From positions 8,166-72,165 of the forward strand of contig CAUZFZ010000036.1 in assembly GCA_963579025.1 (NCBI GenBank): a stretch of DNA of 64,000 nucleotides, in the 5' to 3' direction. A program made the translations under genes and the position numbers. The notes under the pieces were generated by a model. It saw only the letters and a list, made by a program, of their open reading frames with translations, did not search any database and was not told the origin of the DNA. Origin of the DNA: CAUZFZ01 sp963579025. Lineage in GTDB: Bacteria > Planctomycetota > Planctomycetia > Planctomycetales > Planctomycetaceae. Below, in pieces: positions 36,687-46,494 of this stretch; within the stretch, counting starts at the first letter, position 1; the number at the start of each line of letters is the position of its first letter.

Positions 36687-38012
36687 TTGAAGACTTTTGA
36701 GGAACTTAACTTGATTGCACCCGTACATCGTGCAATTGCTGACGAACAGTACGAAACTCCGACGCCCATTCAGGCGCAGACAGTTCCGGCTGCTCTACTG
36801 GGTCGCGACGTGCTGGGCTGCGCCCAGACCGGGACGGGTAAAACGGCTGCGTTTGCATTGCCGATCCTGAATCGACTGGGCCAGAAAACTCGCAAGGCGA
36901 TGCCCAATCATCCCTGCGTGCTCGTGCTTGCTCCCACGCGTGAGCTGGCGATCCAGATTGAAGACAGCTTCGCGACATATGGCAGGCACCTGCAGGTTCG
37001 TCGGGCTCTTGTGTACGGCGGGGTGAGCCAGGTAAGCCAGGTACGGGCTCTGAATCGCGGAGTACACATCCTTGTTGCCACACCGGGCCGGTTACTCGAT
37101 CTGATGAATCAAGGGCACATTGCGCTGGATAAACTGGAGGTGTTTGTTCTTGATGAAGCCGACCGGATGCTCGACATGGGCTTTCTGCCGGATCTCAGAA
37201 AGATCATCAGCAAGTTGCCAGACCAGCGGCAATCGTTGTTCTTCTCGGCGACCATGCCACCGAAAATCACCGAGCTGTCGAAGCGACTGCTCAGGAATCC
37301 CGTCAGCGTCAACGTCACACCCAGGTCGACAAGCGTCGAAAGAATCGAGCAGCAGGTGCTGTTCGTTGAGCGGAAAGATAAGTTGCCGACGTTGCGACGA
37401 ATTCTCACGGCGGGCGACGTCGACCGTGCCATTGTCTTCAGCAGGACGAAGCGGGGCGCGAACGCGCTCGCGAACAAGCTCGTGCGAAGTGGCATCACGG
37501 CCGCCGCAATTCATGGCAATAAATCACAGGGAGCTCGGCAGCGAGCTCTGGAAGCATTCCGATCCAACGACGTGCAGGTCCTGGTGGCGACGGATGTCGC
37601 CGCGCGTGGCATCGACATCGACGGAGTCTCGCACGTCATCAACTTCGATCTTCCGGTTGAACCGGAAGCCTACGTACATCGGATTGGTCGTACGGGACGA
37701 GCTGGCGCGGACGGAGTTGCTCTTTCGTTCTGCACTCCGGATGAACGTCGTGAATTGCGTGCGATCGAGCAACTGATCGGTCAAAAAGTGCCGATCGCCA
37801 CAAATCAATCGCAGCCGGAACCGTCGGCTGCTCAGCCGCGCATCAGGCAAAACGCCGATACGCCTCGTGCCGCTGACAAAGGCGCGGCATCACAGACACC
37901 AGCCACGCGTTCTCCGAACGATACATCGGCCGAAGCCGACAAACCAAAGCCGAGACGACGACGACGACGTAAGGGCCTGCATCCCAGGCAGCGCGACAAG
38001 CAGACCAGTTAG
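36687..38012 (+). CDS. rhlE: DEAD-box RNA helicase (RhlE-like)
   Basis: A 441-residue ATP-dependent RNA helicase. Motifs in order: Q motif PTPIQAQTVPA (~25-35), motif I AQTGTGKT (46-53), PTRELA, TPGR, motif II DEAD (156-159), SAT, then the second RecA fold with ARGIDI and HRIGRTGR. The tail (~380-441) is Pro/Ala rich and ends in an arginine run, useful for RNA binding. Start is TTG at 36687 with AAGGA 6 bases upstream. RhlE-type helicases act in ribosome assembly and RNA decay, often cold induced. Confidence 0.92.
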   Translation: MKTFEELNLIAPVHRAIADEQYETPTPIQAQTVPAALLGRDVLGCAQTGTGKTAAFALPILNRLGQKTRKAMPNHPCVLVLAPTRELAIQIEDSFATYGRHLQVRRALVYGGVSQVSQVRALNRGVHILVATPGRLLDLMNQGHIALDKLEVFVLDEADRMLDMGFLPDLRKIISKLPDQRQSLFFSATMPPKITELSKRLLRNPVSVNVTPRSTSVERIEQQVLFVERKDKLPTLRRILTAGDVDRAIVFSRTKRGANALANKLVRSGITAAAIHGNKSQGARQRALEAFRSNDVQVLVATDVAARGIDIDGVSHVINFDLPVEPEAYVHRIGRTGRAGADGVALSFCTPDERRELRAIEQLIGQKVPIATNQSQPEPSAAQPRIRQNADTPRAADKGAASQTPATRSPNDTSAEADKPKPRRRRRRKGLHPRQRDKQTS

Positions 38013-38121
38013 TATTCTGCACAGGCACGAGTAAAATGTTCTGACCCGGGACTCTAGATACGATTGATCTCACATAAATCCGTGTCACCTGTAGTATCCC
38101 ACCGATGAGAAGCATACCCGG

Positions 38122-38358
38122 TTGGATCAATCAAAAACCGCTGTTTCAAGGAGCGAACCCATCGCCAAGAACCAGAACACCTACGCCAAGCGTCAACGGG
38201 AAATGGAAAAGAAGGCGAAAGCCGAAGCCAAGCGGGCTCGTCGCGTTCAACAGAAAGAGTCTGGTGAAACGAGCGATGGACCGGAATTCATCGAGCACCC
38301 GGAACTGGAACTGGAACGGGCCGAACGTGAGTCGAGGACGCCGGATTCAACGAAGTGA
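38122..38358 (+). CDS. Small highly basic protein; real start may be an ATC codon
   Basis: The C-terminal 65 codons encode a small lysine/arginine-rich helical protein (AKNQNTYAKRQREMEKKAKA, then an acidic tail). I recognise the type as a small conserved bacterial protein of unknown role that normally begins Met-Ala-Lys. Here the Ala-Lys is preceded by ATC at 38161, and AAGGAG sits 7 bases before that ATC. The coordinates use the nearest canonical start (TTG at 38122, no ribosome-binding site). Its charge suggests RNA binding, fitting the neighbouring helicase, but this is inference. Confidence 0.7.
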   Translation: MDQSKTAVSRSEPIAKNQNTYAKRQREMEKKAKAEAKRARRVQQKESGETSDGPEFIEHPELELERAERESRTPDSTK

Positions 38359-38642
38359 ATCGGAACAATTTCGTTGCCGGTGCACCAGAAAGCAGGTCTC
38401 AGTGCTGAAGCTGAGAGTAGAGAATGTACCGGTGGTCTAAGTGCAGGACGAACTGACCGTGGACGTCGTCGCGCGAATCGGATGATTGCGTCGTACGGCG
38501 TCCTTGAGATCTGAAACTTTGCGGATGTTGAGTGATCCGATGAAAGTGACTGCTGGCTGCGAAGTCTTGTGCCGTGACTACGGACCAAGATCCTTCCAGC
38601 CAACTACTGGTTGAAGTCCTCGCATAGAGAATCGTGTCGCCG

Positions 38643-38954
38643 ATGTCCGAAAAAAAACCGGAGCCGCTGATTCCGCCACGCACGCGTGAACGCTGCCCGG
38701 TATGCGGCGAGATCAGCTATTCGCTCGCTGGCGTGCATCCTCAGTGTGCCGTGAAACAGGCGGATGAGAAGCGGATGAATCGCTCTGGCGGCGTTTCTCG
38801 GCCAGGAATTGCCGACAAACCCGAGAATGCGGTCAAACCCTGGCAAAGAGTGTGCCCCAAGTGCCAGGCACTGCAGCATGTCCGCAAGAAGGTCTGTGAG
38901 TGCGGCCATTCTTTGGCTGGCGGTGGACGCCCGCCGGCACCTGAGAGCGAATGA
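38643..38954 (+). CDS. Small double zinc-ribbon protein
   Basis: A 103-residue soluble protein with two cysteine clusters: Cys18/Cys21/Cys35 (CPVC ... HPQC) and Cys71/Cys74/Cys85/Cys87 (CPKC ... CEC). The second looks like a complete zinc ribbon. GTG at 38634 is an alternative start. Function unknown; such ribbons usually bind nucleic acid or protein. The 284 bp before it shows nothing I can name. Confidence 0.65.
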   Translation: MSEKKPEPLIPPRTRERCPVCGEISYSLAGVHPQCAVKQADEKRMNRSGGVSRPGIADKPENAVKPWQRVCPKCQALQHVRKKVCECGHSLAGGGRPPAPESE

Positions 38955-39104
38955 TCAGAGCAGATCATTCTTCTACCGGGCAGCATTTCGCTCCAGGCGA
39001 ATCCTCTCGAGCTGCTACCTTCGACACTCCGTTGGCACCTCGATTGCGCATCCGGCGTTTACAATGTCGATGCGTCTCATTCCAGTCTGTCCGAGCGGCT
39101 TACT

Positions 39105-39560
39105 GTGGCACGTCGACGATTATTCCGCTTTCGCCTGCAACTCAATCTGACCATCGCTCACATCCTGCTGATGTCGGCGTTCACCCAGGCGACGGACTGG
39201 CCAAACTACCGGCATGACGAACGCCGCAGCGCGATCTCGGATGACCAACTTCAGTTTCCACTGACCCTTTCATGGCACTGCAGTTCACGGTCAGCACCCA
39301 GGCCCGCAATCGCCGATCCGCTCAGCCATCCGACGGACGTTGACTTTGCCTGCATTCGAGACCATTCCGAGCCTGTCTTCCTGGACTTTGATCACGCGTT
39401 TCATCCGGTCGCGGCTGCCGGTCGCGTGTTCTTTGGATCCTCAACCGGAGATCGCGTTTTCAATGTTGAGCTTCAAGGTCGAACCGTACTGAGAGATTTC
39501 GACCCGGTCGCGGCAGGCGGTGGTTCTCATCGTGCGGTCGTACGTACGCATTCGAGCTGA
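39105..39560 (+). pseudogene. Truncated PQQ-type beta-propeller protein
   Basis: The 151-codon frame opens with a hydrophobic leader and then DWPNYRHDERRSAISDDQL, the standard N-terminus of planctomycete PQQ-repeat (BamB-like) propeller proteins. It continues to the first blade (PVAAAGRVFFGSSTGDRVFN). The sequence then loses the family pattern and stops. A complete protein would have several hundred more residues. No ribosome-binding site is visible. The following 296 bp contain one further open stretch (stop at about 39657) but no recognisable propeller sequence, so I call this a remnant. Confidence 0.6.
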
Positions 39561-39856
39561 CTGCGCGCTGGAAGTTCGTTTTGTCAGTCACGCCTCAGAG
39601 GTGACCGCATCACTGCCACCAATCCTCTCTGCAGTAGAAGTTCTTCTCGATAAGTAGGACTGCATCATGCAGACACCTCACATTCGGAAAACAACCTGTC
39701 AACTGGTTTCTGATTACGTGGCAAGAGCAGCTTCCCCGGTTCAGTCGAAGTTGTTGAGTACGGGCGTTGTTCGTGTGCACGTGAATTTCCAGGGCCGACG
39801 CGCAATAATCCCGCCCTCAGAACTCCGCTTCTCGATTTGGAACAGGCACGGCTCTC

Positions 39857-40885
39857 ATGGAATACCGCAACCTCGGAAAGGCAGGCGTCAAAGTCTCTCC
39901 TGTCTGTCTCGGCACGATGATGTTTGGCGGACAGACCAGTGAAGCAGATTCGATCCGCATCATTCACCAGGCGGGCGATCTGGGCGTCAACTTCATCGAT
40001 ACTGCGAATATGTATAACGCGGGCGAGTCTGAAGTCGTCACCGGCAAGGGGATCGCGGACCGGCGCGATAAAGTCGTCCTCGCCACCAAAGGACGACAGA
40101 AGATGGGCGACGGCCCCAACGAGCAGGGTGGCAGCCGGGCTCATCTGATGAAGGCGCTCGACGACAGTCTCAAACGGCTCGGCACTGACTATGTCGACAT
40201 TTACTACTACCACGCGCCCGACTTCAGTACACCAATCGACGAAACACTGCGGGCTCTGGACGACATGGTCCGCTCTGGGCGCGTCCACTACATCGCGTGT
40301 TCCAATTTTCGAGCATGGCGGATTATGGAGGCCTTGTGGACAAGCGATCGGCTGGGACTCGATTCATTCGCCTGTGTTCAGCCACTCTACAACATCTTCA
40401 ATCGGGACATCGAAGTCGAAGTCCTGCCGACGTGTAAGGAATACGGTCTGGGGGTCGTCAGTTATTCGCCACTGGCTCGAGGCCTGCTGACCGGCAAATA
40501 TCGACCGGGCGAAGACTTCCCGGAAGGCAGTCGCGCGTCGCGAAATGATCCTCGCATGCATCAGGCCGAAATCCGCGACGCCAGCATCGAGATGTCGCAG
40601 ACAATTGCAGAATACGTAGAGACCACCAAAGGCTGTGCGCCGTCGCACTTTGCGTTGGCCTGGTGCCTGGCCAACCCGATCCTGACCTCGATCATTGTTG
40701 GCCCGAAAACCATCGAGCAGTTCGAAGACAACATGAAGTGCCTCGACGTCGAGGTCACGGCGGAGGACGAGGACTTCATCGATGATCTCGTCCCGATCGG
40801 CGAACACAGCGGCAAGGGTTTCCAGGACACCGCTTACCCCATTACCGGTCGGCCATCCAACTGGAGCCGTGGAACGGGTCTTTAA
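39857..40885 (+). CDS. Aldo/keto reductase
   Basis: A 342-residue NADPH-dependent TIM-barrel oxidoreductase. The catalytic tetrad is complete: Asp48, Tyr53 (DTANMY), Lys78 (LATKGR) and His119 (YYYHAPD). The cofactor-binding end has IIVGPKTIEQFEDN. It resembles the group that includes E. coli YajO and potassium-channel beta subunits. No signal peptide. Substrate unknown. It converges on the zinc-ribbon gene. Confidence 0.92.
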   Translation: MEYRNLGKAGVKVSPVCLGTMMFGGQTSEADSIRIIHQAGDLGVNFIDTANMYNAGESEVVTGKGIADRRDKVVLATKGRQKMGDGPNEQGGSRAHLMKALDDSLKRLGTDYVDIYYYHAPDFSTPIDETLRALDDMVRSGRVHYIACSNFRAWRIMEALWTSDRLGLDSFACVQPLYNIFNRDIEVEVLPTCKEYGLGVVSYSPLARGLLTGKYRPGEDFPEGSRASRNDPRMHQAEIRDASIEMSQTIAEYVETTKGCAPSHFALAWCLANPILTSIIVGPKTIEQFEDNMKCLDVEVTAEDEDFIDDLVPIGEHSGKGFQDTAYPITGRPSNWSRGTGL

Positions 40886-41027
40886 GCCCGGCCGTGCGTG
40901 ATCGACCAGATTGGTTATCTCACTGGATAAGCCAGTTGGATGTTTCGCGACCCAGTTGTGACTCATCCGAGTCCGTTGGCGACGCTTCGCGCATGGGCTG
41001 GCTCAATGGTGAATTGTAACTGCGTCG

Positions 41028-42278
41028 TTACGACTCATCAGACTTTTCTCGACTGAGCCAACTTCCCAGCTTGTTAAAGCCTTTTCGGACGGCTCGTCCA
41101 CTGAGCAGTTCCTCGGTCCAGGTGGACTTGTTGCCGCTGAAGTTGTTCCACACGGCTTCGACATACGGCGCCGATGTGTCCTTGACCGTTTCAAAGAAAC
41201 CGTTCGCCCGAATGGTGGAGAGAGACTCGCTGTAGTGGTCAACAAACTTCCGCGTAATGAGTCCCCCGACAACCTGCACGCCGGTCAGAGTTCCCTGCCC
41301 CACCGTTCCAATCCGGTTGAGTGTCCCCATTGTGACGGCACCTGACACGCCCAGCAGCGAAACGTCTTCTTTGGACGCAACGTCCTTCATTTCTTCCCAG
41401 TACTTCTTCAGCTCCGCCTCGGGCAGGATCGAGCGAATGTCGGCGGACACGAGAGCCTTTCGCGTCGTATCCAGTGATTCCTTAAGCTGATCAACGGATA
41501 GCGGCGGCGTGTCGAACATCGACGCTGCATTACCCGATGCGTTCTGCACGGCGGAAAGGACGTCGTCGACATTGTGGATCGTTGCGTCCTCGTCAATGAG
41601 CCCTTGTTTCTGCAGTTCGGCGGCCAGTTCCTGGACGCAAGTACCAGCTCCATAAGCCAGATCGCTGACGATCGCCATCATCCAGACCGGTGACGCGTGC
41701 AGCGTGGCGAGTCCGGCCAGATCAACAAAGTTGCCGACCGCCTTGCGAGCCATCAGATCTTCCTGCTCGTCGACAGCATCTGCTCCGTCTGCTGCAGTTT
41801 TCTTCACACCACCGATGTCGCGCGTCAGCATGCCGAGCGAATTCCGCACAACGATTTCGTAGGTCTTGGAACTGTGAAATGCCGCCGGAACAAGAAACCC
41901 CGCAGCTTCAGACGCAGCCCCCGCAGCCAGTCCGACCGAACTGCGAACAACCCGTTCCGGAAGAGTCGCCGTGTAAAGCAGATACCGGCTGAGCGAACTG
42001 GAGCGATCTGCGTCATCGATGGACTCACCAGCATCCAACCACACGCCACCACACTCGCCGCACACATCCAGCGCAGCATCACCAAGCTGGACAGTCTTCA
42101 TCAAACTTCCATCGCCCGGGCACCGAAGCTGTTCCTGTTCGGACGCCTCAGTCGCCAGTTCCAATGCCTCGGCACGGACCTCCGCACCAACGACGAACCA
42201 GCCGTCGCACTTTGGGCATTTGAACGACTCAGCAGTGTCAGATGCCGTCAGTTCAACATCACATCGAGGACATGTCAT
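41028..42278 (-). CDS. TFIIB-type zinc-ribbon protein
   Basis: Start is ATG at 42278 with GGAAG 8 bases upstream; the in-frame TTG at 42293 is less likely. The 416-residue protein has an N-terminal ribbon (Cys3/Cys6/Cys21/Cys24) and a second zf-TFIIB unit (Cys73/Cys76, CGECGGVWLDAGE). The rest is helical with weakly hydrophobic stretches (~110-125, ~190-215) and no family I know. It lies 119 bp downstream of the PEGA protein, same strand, and may be the last gene of that operon. Confidence 0.82.
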   Translation of the reverse strand: MTCPRCDVELTASDTAESFKCPKCDGWFVVGAEVRAEALELATEASEQEQLRCPGDGSLMKTVQLGDAALDVCGECGGVWLDAGESIDDADRSSSLSRYLLYTATLPERVVRSSVGLAAGAASEAAGFLVPAAFHSSKTYEIVVRNSLGMLTRDIGGVKKTAADGADAVDEQEDLMARKAVGNFVDLAGLATLHASPVWMMAIVSDLAYGAGTCVQELAAELQKQGLIDEDATIHNVDDVLSAVQNASGNAASMFDTPPLSVDQLKESLDTTRKALVSADIRSILPEAELKKYWEEMKDVASKEDVSLLGVSGAVTMGTLNRIGTVGQGTLTGVQVVGGLITRKFVDHYSESLSTIRANGFFETVKDTSAPYVEAVWNNFSGNKSTWTEELLSGRAVRKGFNKLGSWLSREKSDES

Positions 42279-42397
42279 GGCGGGTGCTTCCAAAATTCAC
42301 ACAGTGACCGCGACTGTTTACGTTCGACACGAGCCAGTGTCACGGGTACGCAATACAACTTTCGACTTTCGTGTGAATTTAGCACATGCGTTGCTGG

Positions 42398-44812
42398 CTA
42401 CCAAAAGGGAACTGGTTCCAGACCCGTCGATGGCAGAGGGCTGTGTTTCAGTTCGTTGTGGTACTGACGACTGGCCCGTGCCGCAGCTGCAACATCTACA
42501 TCCGTATCGGATTGGAGAATCTCGAGGATTCCACGTCGCGACGGTACGAAGTTCTCTTTCAGGTGAACTGCCAGCATCCGCCGAATCTCGGGATCGTCGG
42601 AATGCCCCATTACGGAGAGAAACTCGGCCGAGAGCCGTCCGAGTTTGAAAGTCCGATCGTATTCCAAGCCGCGACCGATCGTGTCGCGTAGACGCTGCCG
42701 TTCAAAGCCGTCGTACAGTTTCCATGCTCGTCGTGCTGCGTCCGGGTGATCGAGCAGACGAAAAGTTGATGCGAGTCCCGTTGCCAGTTGAGACGGCTGA
42801 TCCCAGGAACGAACGCCTGGCAATTCCGGCATCCGTTGCAGGTGCTCGACGACCCGCAATGTAACATCGAACCGCTGGGGCATCGGCAGCTCCCGGAGGA
42901 GCAGATGTAAACTTGTCATTTCCTGGCCTTGCGCGGCCAGGTCGGCGGTGGAGACAATCATATCGAACGTCACGTGCTTTCCGAGACGTTTCAGAAACAT
43001 CACGCGCAGACCTACCTCCATCGGGACGTCGTTGCCTGGTGCATCGGGCACGTCGCGGAGATTCCCATAAAGTCGATGCCAGAAATCGACGCCAATGGGT
43101 GGTCCGCTCCCTGCATTCAGAAACAGGAACTCGAGTTCCTTGCGGTCATAGTAAAACCCGGCGGCAACCATCTCTTCGGCTCGATTCATGAGTCGTTGAC
43201 TATGGGCCTGGCGAAACTGCCGACCGGTCGGTGAGCGAAGATTCGCCAGTCGCATGAACGATGGATTCTCATGCACTATGAATTTCGGCCCCTCCATCGG
43301 CGTTCGCCGATAGATCTTTGCCTCGCCGAGTGTCCGCCAGTCCTGCCGTTGCTGAAACCTCTCGTACATTGACCCGCCGAGGATGCGAACAGGCTCCGCG
43401 AAGTCCCGGGGACCGGACCGGCCAGTCCGTCGCATCAATTCGGGAACCAGCCGACGTTCGATAATGTTGTCGACCGACTCGTCCTGCGCATCGAGAGACT
43501 GATCAAGCTTCCAGACCATATCCGCCAGTACCGCATGATGTGGCTCGAGTGCGTATAAGTAAGTTCGCCATTTATGACGTGGCAGCGTAAAGAAGTGGTA
43601 CTCACCATCGATTGTGTTCGCCCGCGAACGCTCAGAAGGATTCCGGTACATCGTGCGAGTCGCAGCCAGTGCAGCTTCCACAATCTGTTGCGGATCGAGC
43701 CGTTCAATCACGAGTCGGATGGCCTGGCCGGCCGGAGTATCGGTGTCATAACCACCTTGTCTGTCCGCCTCGGTCGAGACACGTTGTACGATTTGCCATG
43801 CTGAGTGCGCGTCGTCAACTGAATCCAGGTCGTATTGCCAACGCGTCCACTCCGTCAAAGCACGTTTGAATTCACGCTCGTGTGACGCGAGCTGACGCAA
43901 CTTGATCCACCCGCGCCAGCGATACGACGCCATTGCCTGAATCCACTCTGCATCAAATTCGTAATCATTCAGCCTTGCACGATCCAGCAGCGACTTGATG
44001 TCCTGTTCCCAGCTTGGAAATGTCGCGTTGAGTAACAGTCCAAATGGCTCAGTTTCGCGACTGGAGAGGGATTTTCGGCCTCCCTCACCTCGCGTCCCTG
44101 CGAATCGGAATCCATCGCCTGCCAGTACTCCGTGTTCACCGTTACGGTCGATCCAGACCGTGACGTTCTGGTCAGCAATTCGGAACCGTCGTGCCGGATA
44201 AAAAGTGTCGTGGGAAGGCGCGTCCGCAATGCGCTCGACTCCCTGCCGTTCGATCTGCGTGAATTGCCCGAGATTGCGGTCCGGGAATCTCGCCAGTAGT
44301 TCATCGAGCGATGTCTTGATCGGCGTCTTTCCGACGTAAACTCCGTTGAGCCAGACGTCTGCGCCATCGATGTGTCCCAGCAATCGAATTTCTGCTGGGA
44401 TCGGTCTCGCTTCGAATTCCTCTGTGGCCTCGACGAGGAACTTCTCCCTGTCATGTTGAATCGTGTGCCATCCGACGCCGAACGACAGCGCAAGCAGGAC
44501 AATTGCCGGAAGCGCATATCCGGTCGCCGCTTTCACCCCGACGATGAGGACAAGGCCAATTCCTACAGCTCCAATTCGCAGATAGCCCGACTTGAGTTCC
44601 GGCGTTGCATCCGGCAGGGACCACTCCGGTTGCCAGATGAGCGAGTAAGTCACGACGAGCATGACGGCAACTACGCCAATCAGAGCCAGTGCCACGGATT
44701 CCGTAGCACGGCTGGTCCAGGAACGTACCGGTCGGCGACCACTAGTGGCCCACCACACCATCGGGCAGACGACGAACGCGAAGAGTACGGCACTCCACAT
44801 CTTGAGCGTCAC
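42398..44812 (-). CDS. Membrane protein with PEGA domain, 804 aa
   Basis: Starts at GTG 44812, overlapping the permease stop codon as GTGA, so translation is coupled. Four hydrophobic segments occupy the first ~120 residues. A PEGA-like unit follows (~143-172, ADVWLNGVYVGKTPIKTSLDEL). The remaining ~600 residues are Trp/Arg/Leu rich and helical with no recognisable catalytic motif. PEGA domains are found in envelope-associated proteins. Its position directly after the ABC permease suggests it works with or is exported by that transporter. Confidence 0.82.
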   Translation of the reverse strand: MTLKMWSAVLFAFVVCPMVWWATSGRRPVRSWTSRATESVALALIGVVAVMLVVTYSLIWQPEWSLPDATPELKSGYLRIGAVGIGLVLIVGVKAATGYALPAIVLLALSFGVGWHTIQHDREKFLVEATEEFEARPIPAEIRLLGHIDGADVWLNGVYVGKTPIKTSLDELLARFPDRNLGQFTQIERQGVERIADAPSHDTFYPARRFRIADQNVTVWIDRNGEHGVLAGDGFRFAGTRGEGGRKSLSSRETEPFGLLLNATFPSWEQDIKSLLDRARLNDYEFDAEWIQAMASYRWRGWIKLRQLASHEREFKRALTEWTRWQYDLDSVDDAHSAWQIVQRVSTEADRQGGYDTDTPAGQAIRLVIERLDPQQIVEAALAATRTMYRNPSERSRANTIDGEYHFFTLPRHKWRTYLYALEPHHAVLADMVWKLDQSLDAQDESVDNIIERRLVPELMRRTGRSGPRDFAEPVRILGGSMYERFQQRQDWRTLGEAKIYRRTPMEGPKFIVHENPSFMRLANLRSPTGRQFRQAHSQRLMNRAEEMVAAGFYYDRKELEFLFLNAGSGPPIGVDFWHRLYGNLRDVPDAPGNDVPMEVGLRVMFLKRLGKHVTFDMIVSTADLAAQGQEMTSLHLLLRELPMPQRFDVTLRVVEHLQRMPELPGVRSWDQPSQLATGLASTFRLLDHPDAARRAWKLYDGFERQRLRDTIGRGLEYDRTFKLGRLSAEFLSVMGHSDDPEIRRMLAVHLKENFVPSRRGILEILQSDTDVDVAAAARASRQYHNELKHSPLPSTGLEPVPFW

Positions 44813-45573
44813 GATCGCACCTCAATCCGCTCGTGCAAGCGGGCTCCGCCGATCAACAGCACGAACGACGCCAGGGACAGTGTAATCAGCATCCCGACGC
44901 CGAAGCCGTTCGTTTCCGGCCACACGTGCCGAGACTTCAGAACGAAATAGATGGCAACCAGCATAACTCCGGCGACAACGTACCCCGTTATTGATCCACG
45001 CCACGGCTGTGCCGACCGAACCCATGCGTAATTCAGTGCCGGCAACACCAGGAAATACAACATCAGGACAAAGATCGGGTATGAGGATTCCAACGGCGCC
45101 ATGAATGGAAACCACGGGTTCTCGATCCTGTCCTGATAATACGCACGAAAACCACACCACACAGCCAGTGCCGCCGGCAAGCACACAATCAACACCGAGC
45201 CCAGCGATACCAGCATTGAATGGCACCACAACGTCCGGCGCGAGAATCCCTGGCTGTACAGAAAACCGAATGGGCTGCAGCGAGTCCGACCCTGACTGAA
45301 AACGATGCAGAGGCAATGCACCAGGACAAATACAATCGCTGGGTTAATGGTTTCGCTACGCCCAATCGGGTACGTGGACCAGACGACTTCATACATCCGC
45401 ATGACGAGTGGTTCGTGTCGGAGCATCACATAACTGAGCGCCAACACCGAACCTGCAACCGACACGACCACCAGCGGCCGAATCTGCCACCAGAGCAACT
45501 GAGGAATGACCCACCGTTGTCGATGGGCCGACTTGGAGGCATGTGTCGATTCTGATGCCGTTGGCACGTTCAT
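44809..45573 (-). CDS. ABC transporter membrane subunit
   Basis: A 254-residue protein with about six hydrophobic segments (near 33-52, 80-92, 118-140, 165-183, 200-215, 225-243). It resembles ABC-2 type permeases. It overlaps the ATPase gene by 4 bases (ATGA) and the PEGA gene by GTGA. Substrate unknown; GntR/YtrA-controlled ABC-2 systems often concern antibiotics or cell-wall stress. Confidence 0.85.
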   Translation of the reverse strand: MNVPTASESTHASKSAHRQRWVIPQLLWWQIRPLVVVSVAGSVLALSYVMLRHEPLVMRMYEVVWSTYPIGRSETINPAIVFVLVHCLCIVFSQGRTRCSPFGFLYSQGFSRRTLWCHSMLVSLGSVLIVCLPAALAVWCGFRAYYQDRIENPWFPFMAPLESSYPIFVLMLYFLVLPALNYAWVRSAQPWRGSITGYVVAGVMLVAIYFVLKSRHVWPETNGFGVGMLITLSLASFVLLIGGARLHERIEVRS

Positions 45574-46484
45574 CCGGCTTCCTGGAACTCGCTAACTTGA
45601 GTTGTAGAATCCGGTTGACTGGTCAGTGCAGCGTACAGGTCGTCAAGTCCCACGCTTCGACGCTGAATCTCATCGGGCAACGAGTTTTCAACGTGTAGAA
45701 GCTCATGATGTCGCACCCACAGCAGCCGTGAGGATCCAAGTTCACGCTGAACGAGTAGTTCGACACCTGCAGGGAGGTCATCCGTGTCGAAATCGCGTGT
45801 GACTTCAATCTCACGAACCTCCTCTCGCATCTGTTCCAACGAGATTGACAGATACAATCGACCCTGGATCAGCACGGCTATGTGATCGGCTGAACGCTCG
45901 ATATCACTGAGGATGTGCGATGCGACGATCACAGTCGCTCCCTGCTCGTCCGCCAGTTCCCGCAACAAACCGTACAGGCGTCGCCGCGCAGTCGGATCAA
46001 GACCGTCGGCCGGTTCATCCAGCAGGTACAAATCTGCATGGCTGGCCACGGCCGCCGCTATCAACACCCAGCGTCGTTGGCCTTTGCTGAGCGCGTGCCA
46101 GAACCGGTTCGTGCCGATTTCCCGTTCACAACACAATTCGGTCGCCAGTCGAGCATCGAACCTCGCTACGGCACCTTGTTTCAGGTTAAGAATCCCCTGA
46201 ACTGTGGTTCCACGTGGAGGCTGGTGTCCGTCGCAAACGCTGGCAACGCGACCCGCGATCTGAATGGCTGGAGGGTATGTGTTATGGCCCCAGACGCGCG
46301 CGTCGCCCGATGTCGGAACAAGATGTCCCAGCAGCAACTTCAGCAGTGTGCTTTTTCCAGCGCCATTCGGACCAACCAGCGCAAGCACCTGGTGCGGGGG
46401 TACGGTCAACGAAACACCGCGAAGCGCTTTGGTGTTACCAAAGTTGCGGTGCAAATCCACCGTTTCAACCACCAGGTGACTCAT
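45570..46484 (-). CDS. ABC transporter ATP-binding protein
   Basis: A 304-residue ATPase. Walker A GPNGAGKST at 38-46, signature LSKGQ (~150), Walker B LYLLDEP followed by DGLD, and switch His in ASHILSD. The C-terminal ~85 residues are the regulatory extension seen in ABC-2/YtrB-type exporters. It follows the GntR regulator by 10 bp. Confidence 0.93.
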   Translation of the reverse strand: MSHLVVETVDLHRNFGNTKALRGVSLTVPPHQVLALVGPNGAGKSTLLKLLLGHLVPTSGDARVWGHNTYPPAIQIAGRVASVCDGHQPPRGTTVQGILNLKQGAVARFDARLATELCCEREIGTNRFWHALSKGQRRWVLIAAAVASHADLYLLDEPADGLDPTARRRLYGLLRELADEQGATVIVASHILSDIERSADHIAVLIQGRLYLSISLEQMREEVREIEVTRDFDTDDLPAGVELLVQRELGSSRLLWVRHHELLHVENSLPDEIQRRSVGLDDLYAALTSQPDSTTQVSEFQEAG

Positions 46485-46494
46485 ACTGCCCTCA

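Noticed and set aside
36142..36687. 181-codon minus-strand frame before the helicase
   Set aside because: Arg/Thr/Ser rich, no domain and no start site; looks like random open frame.
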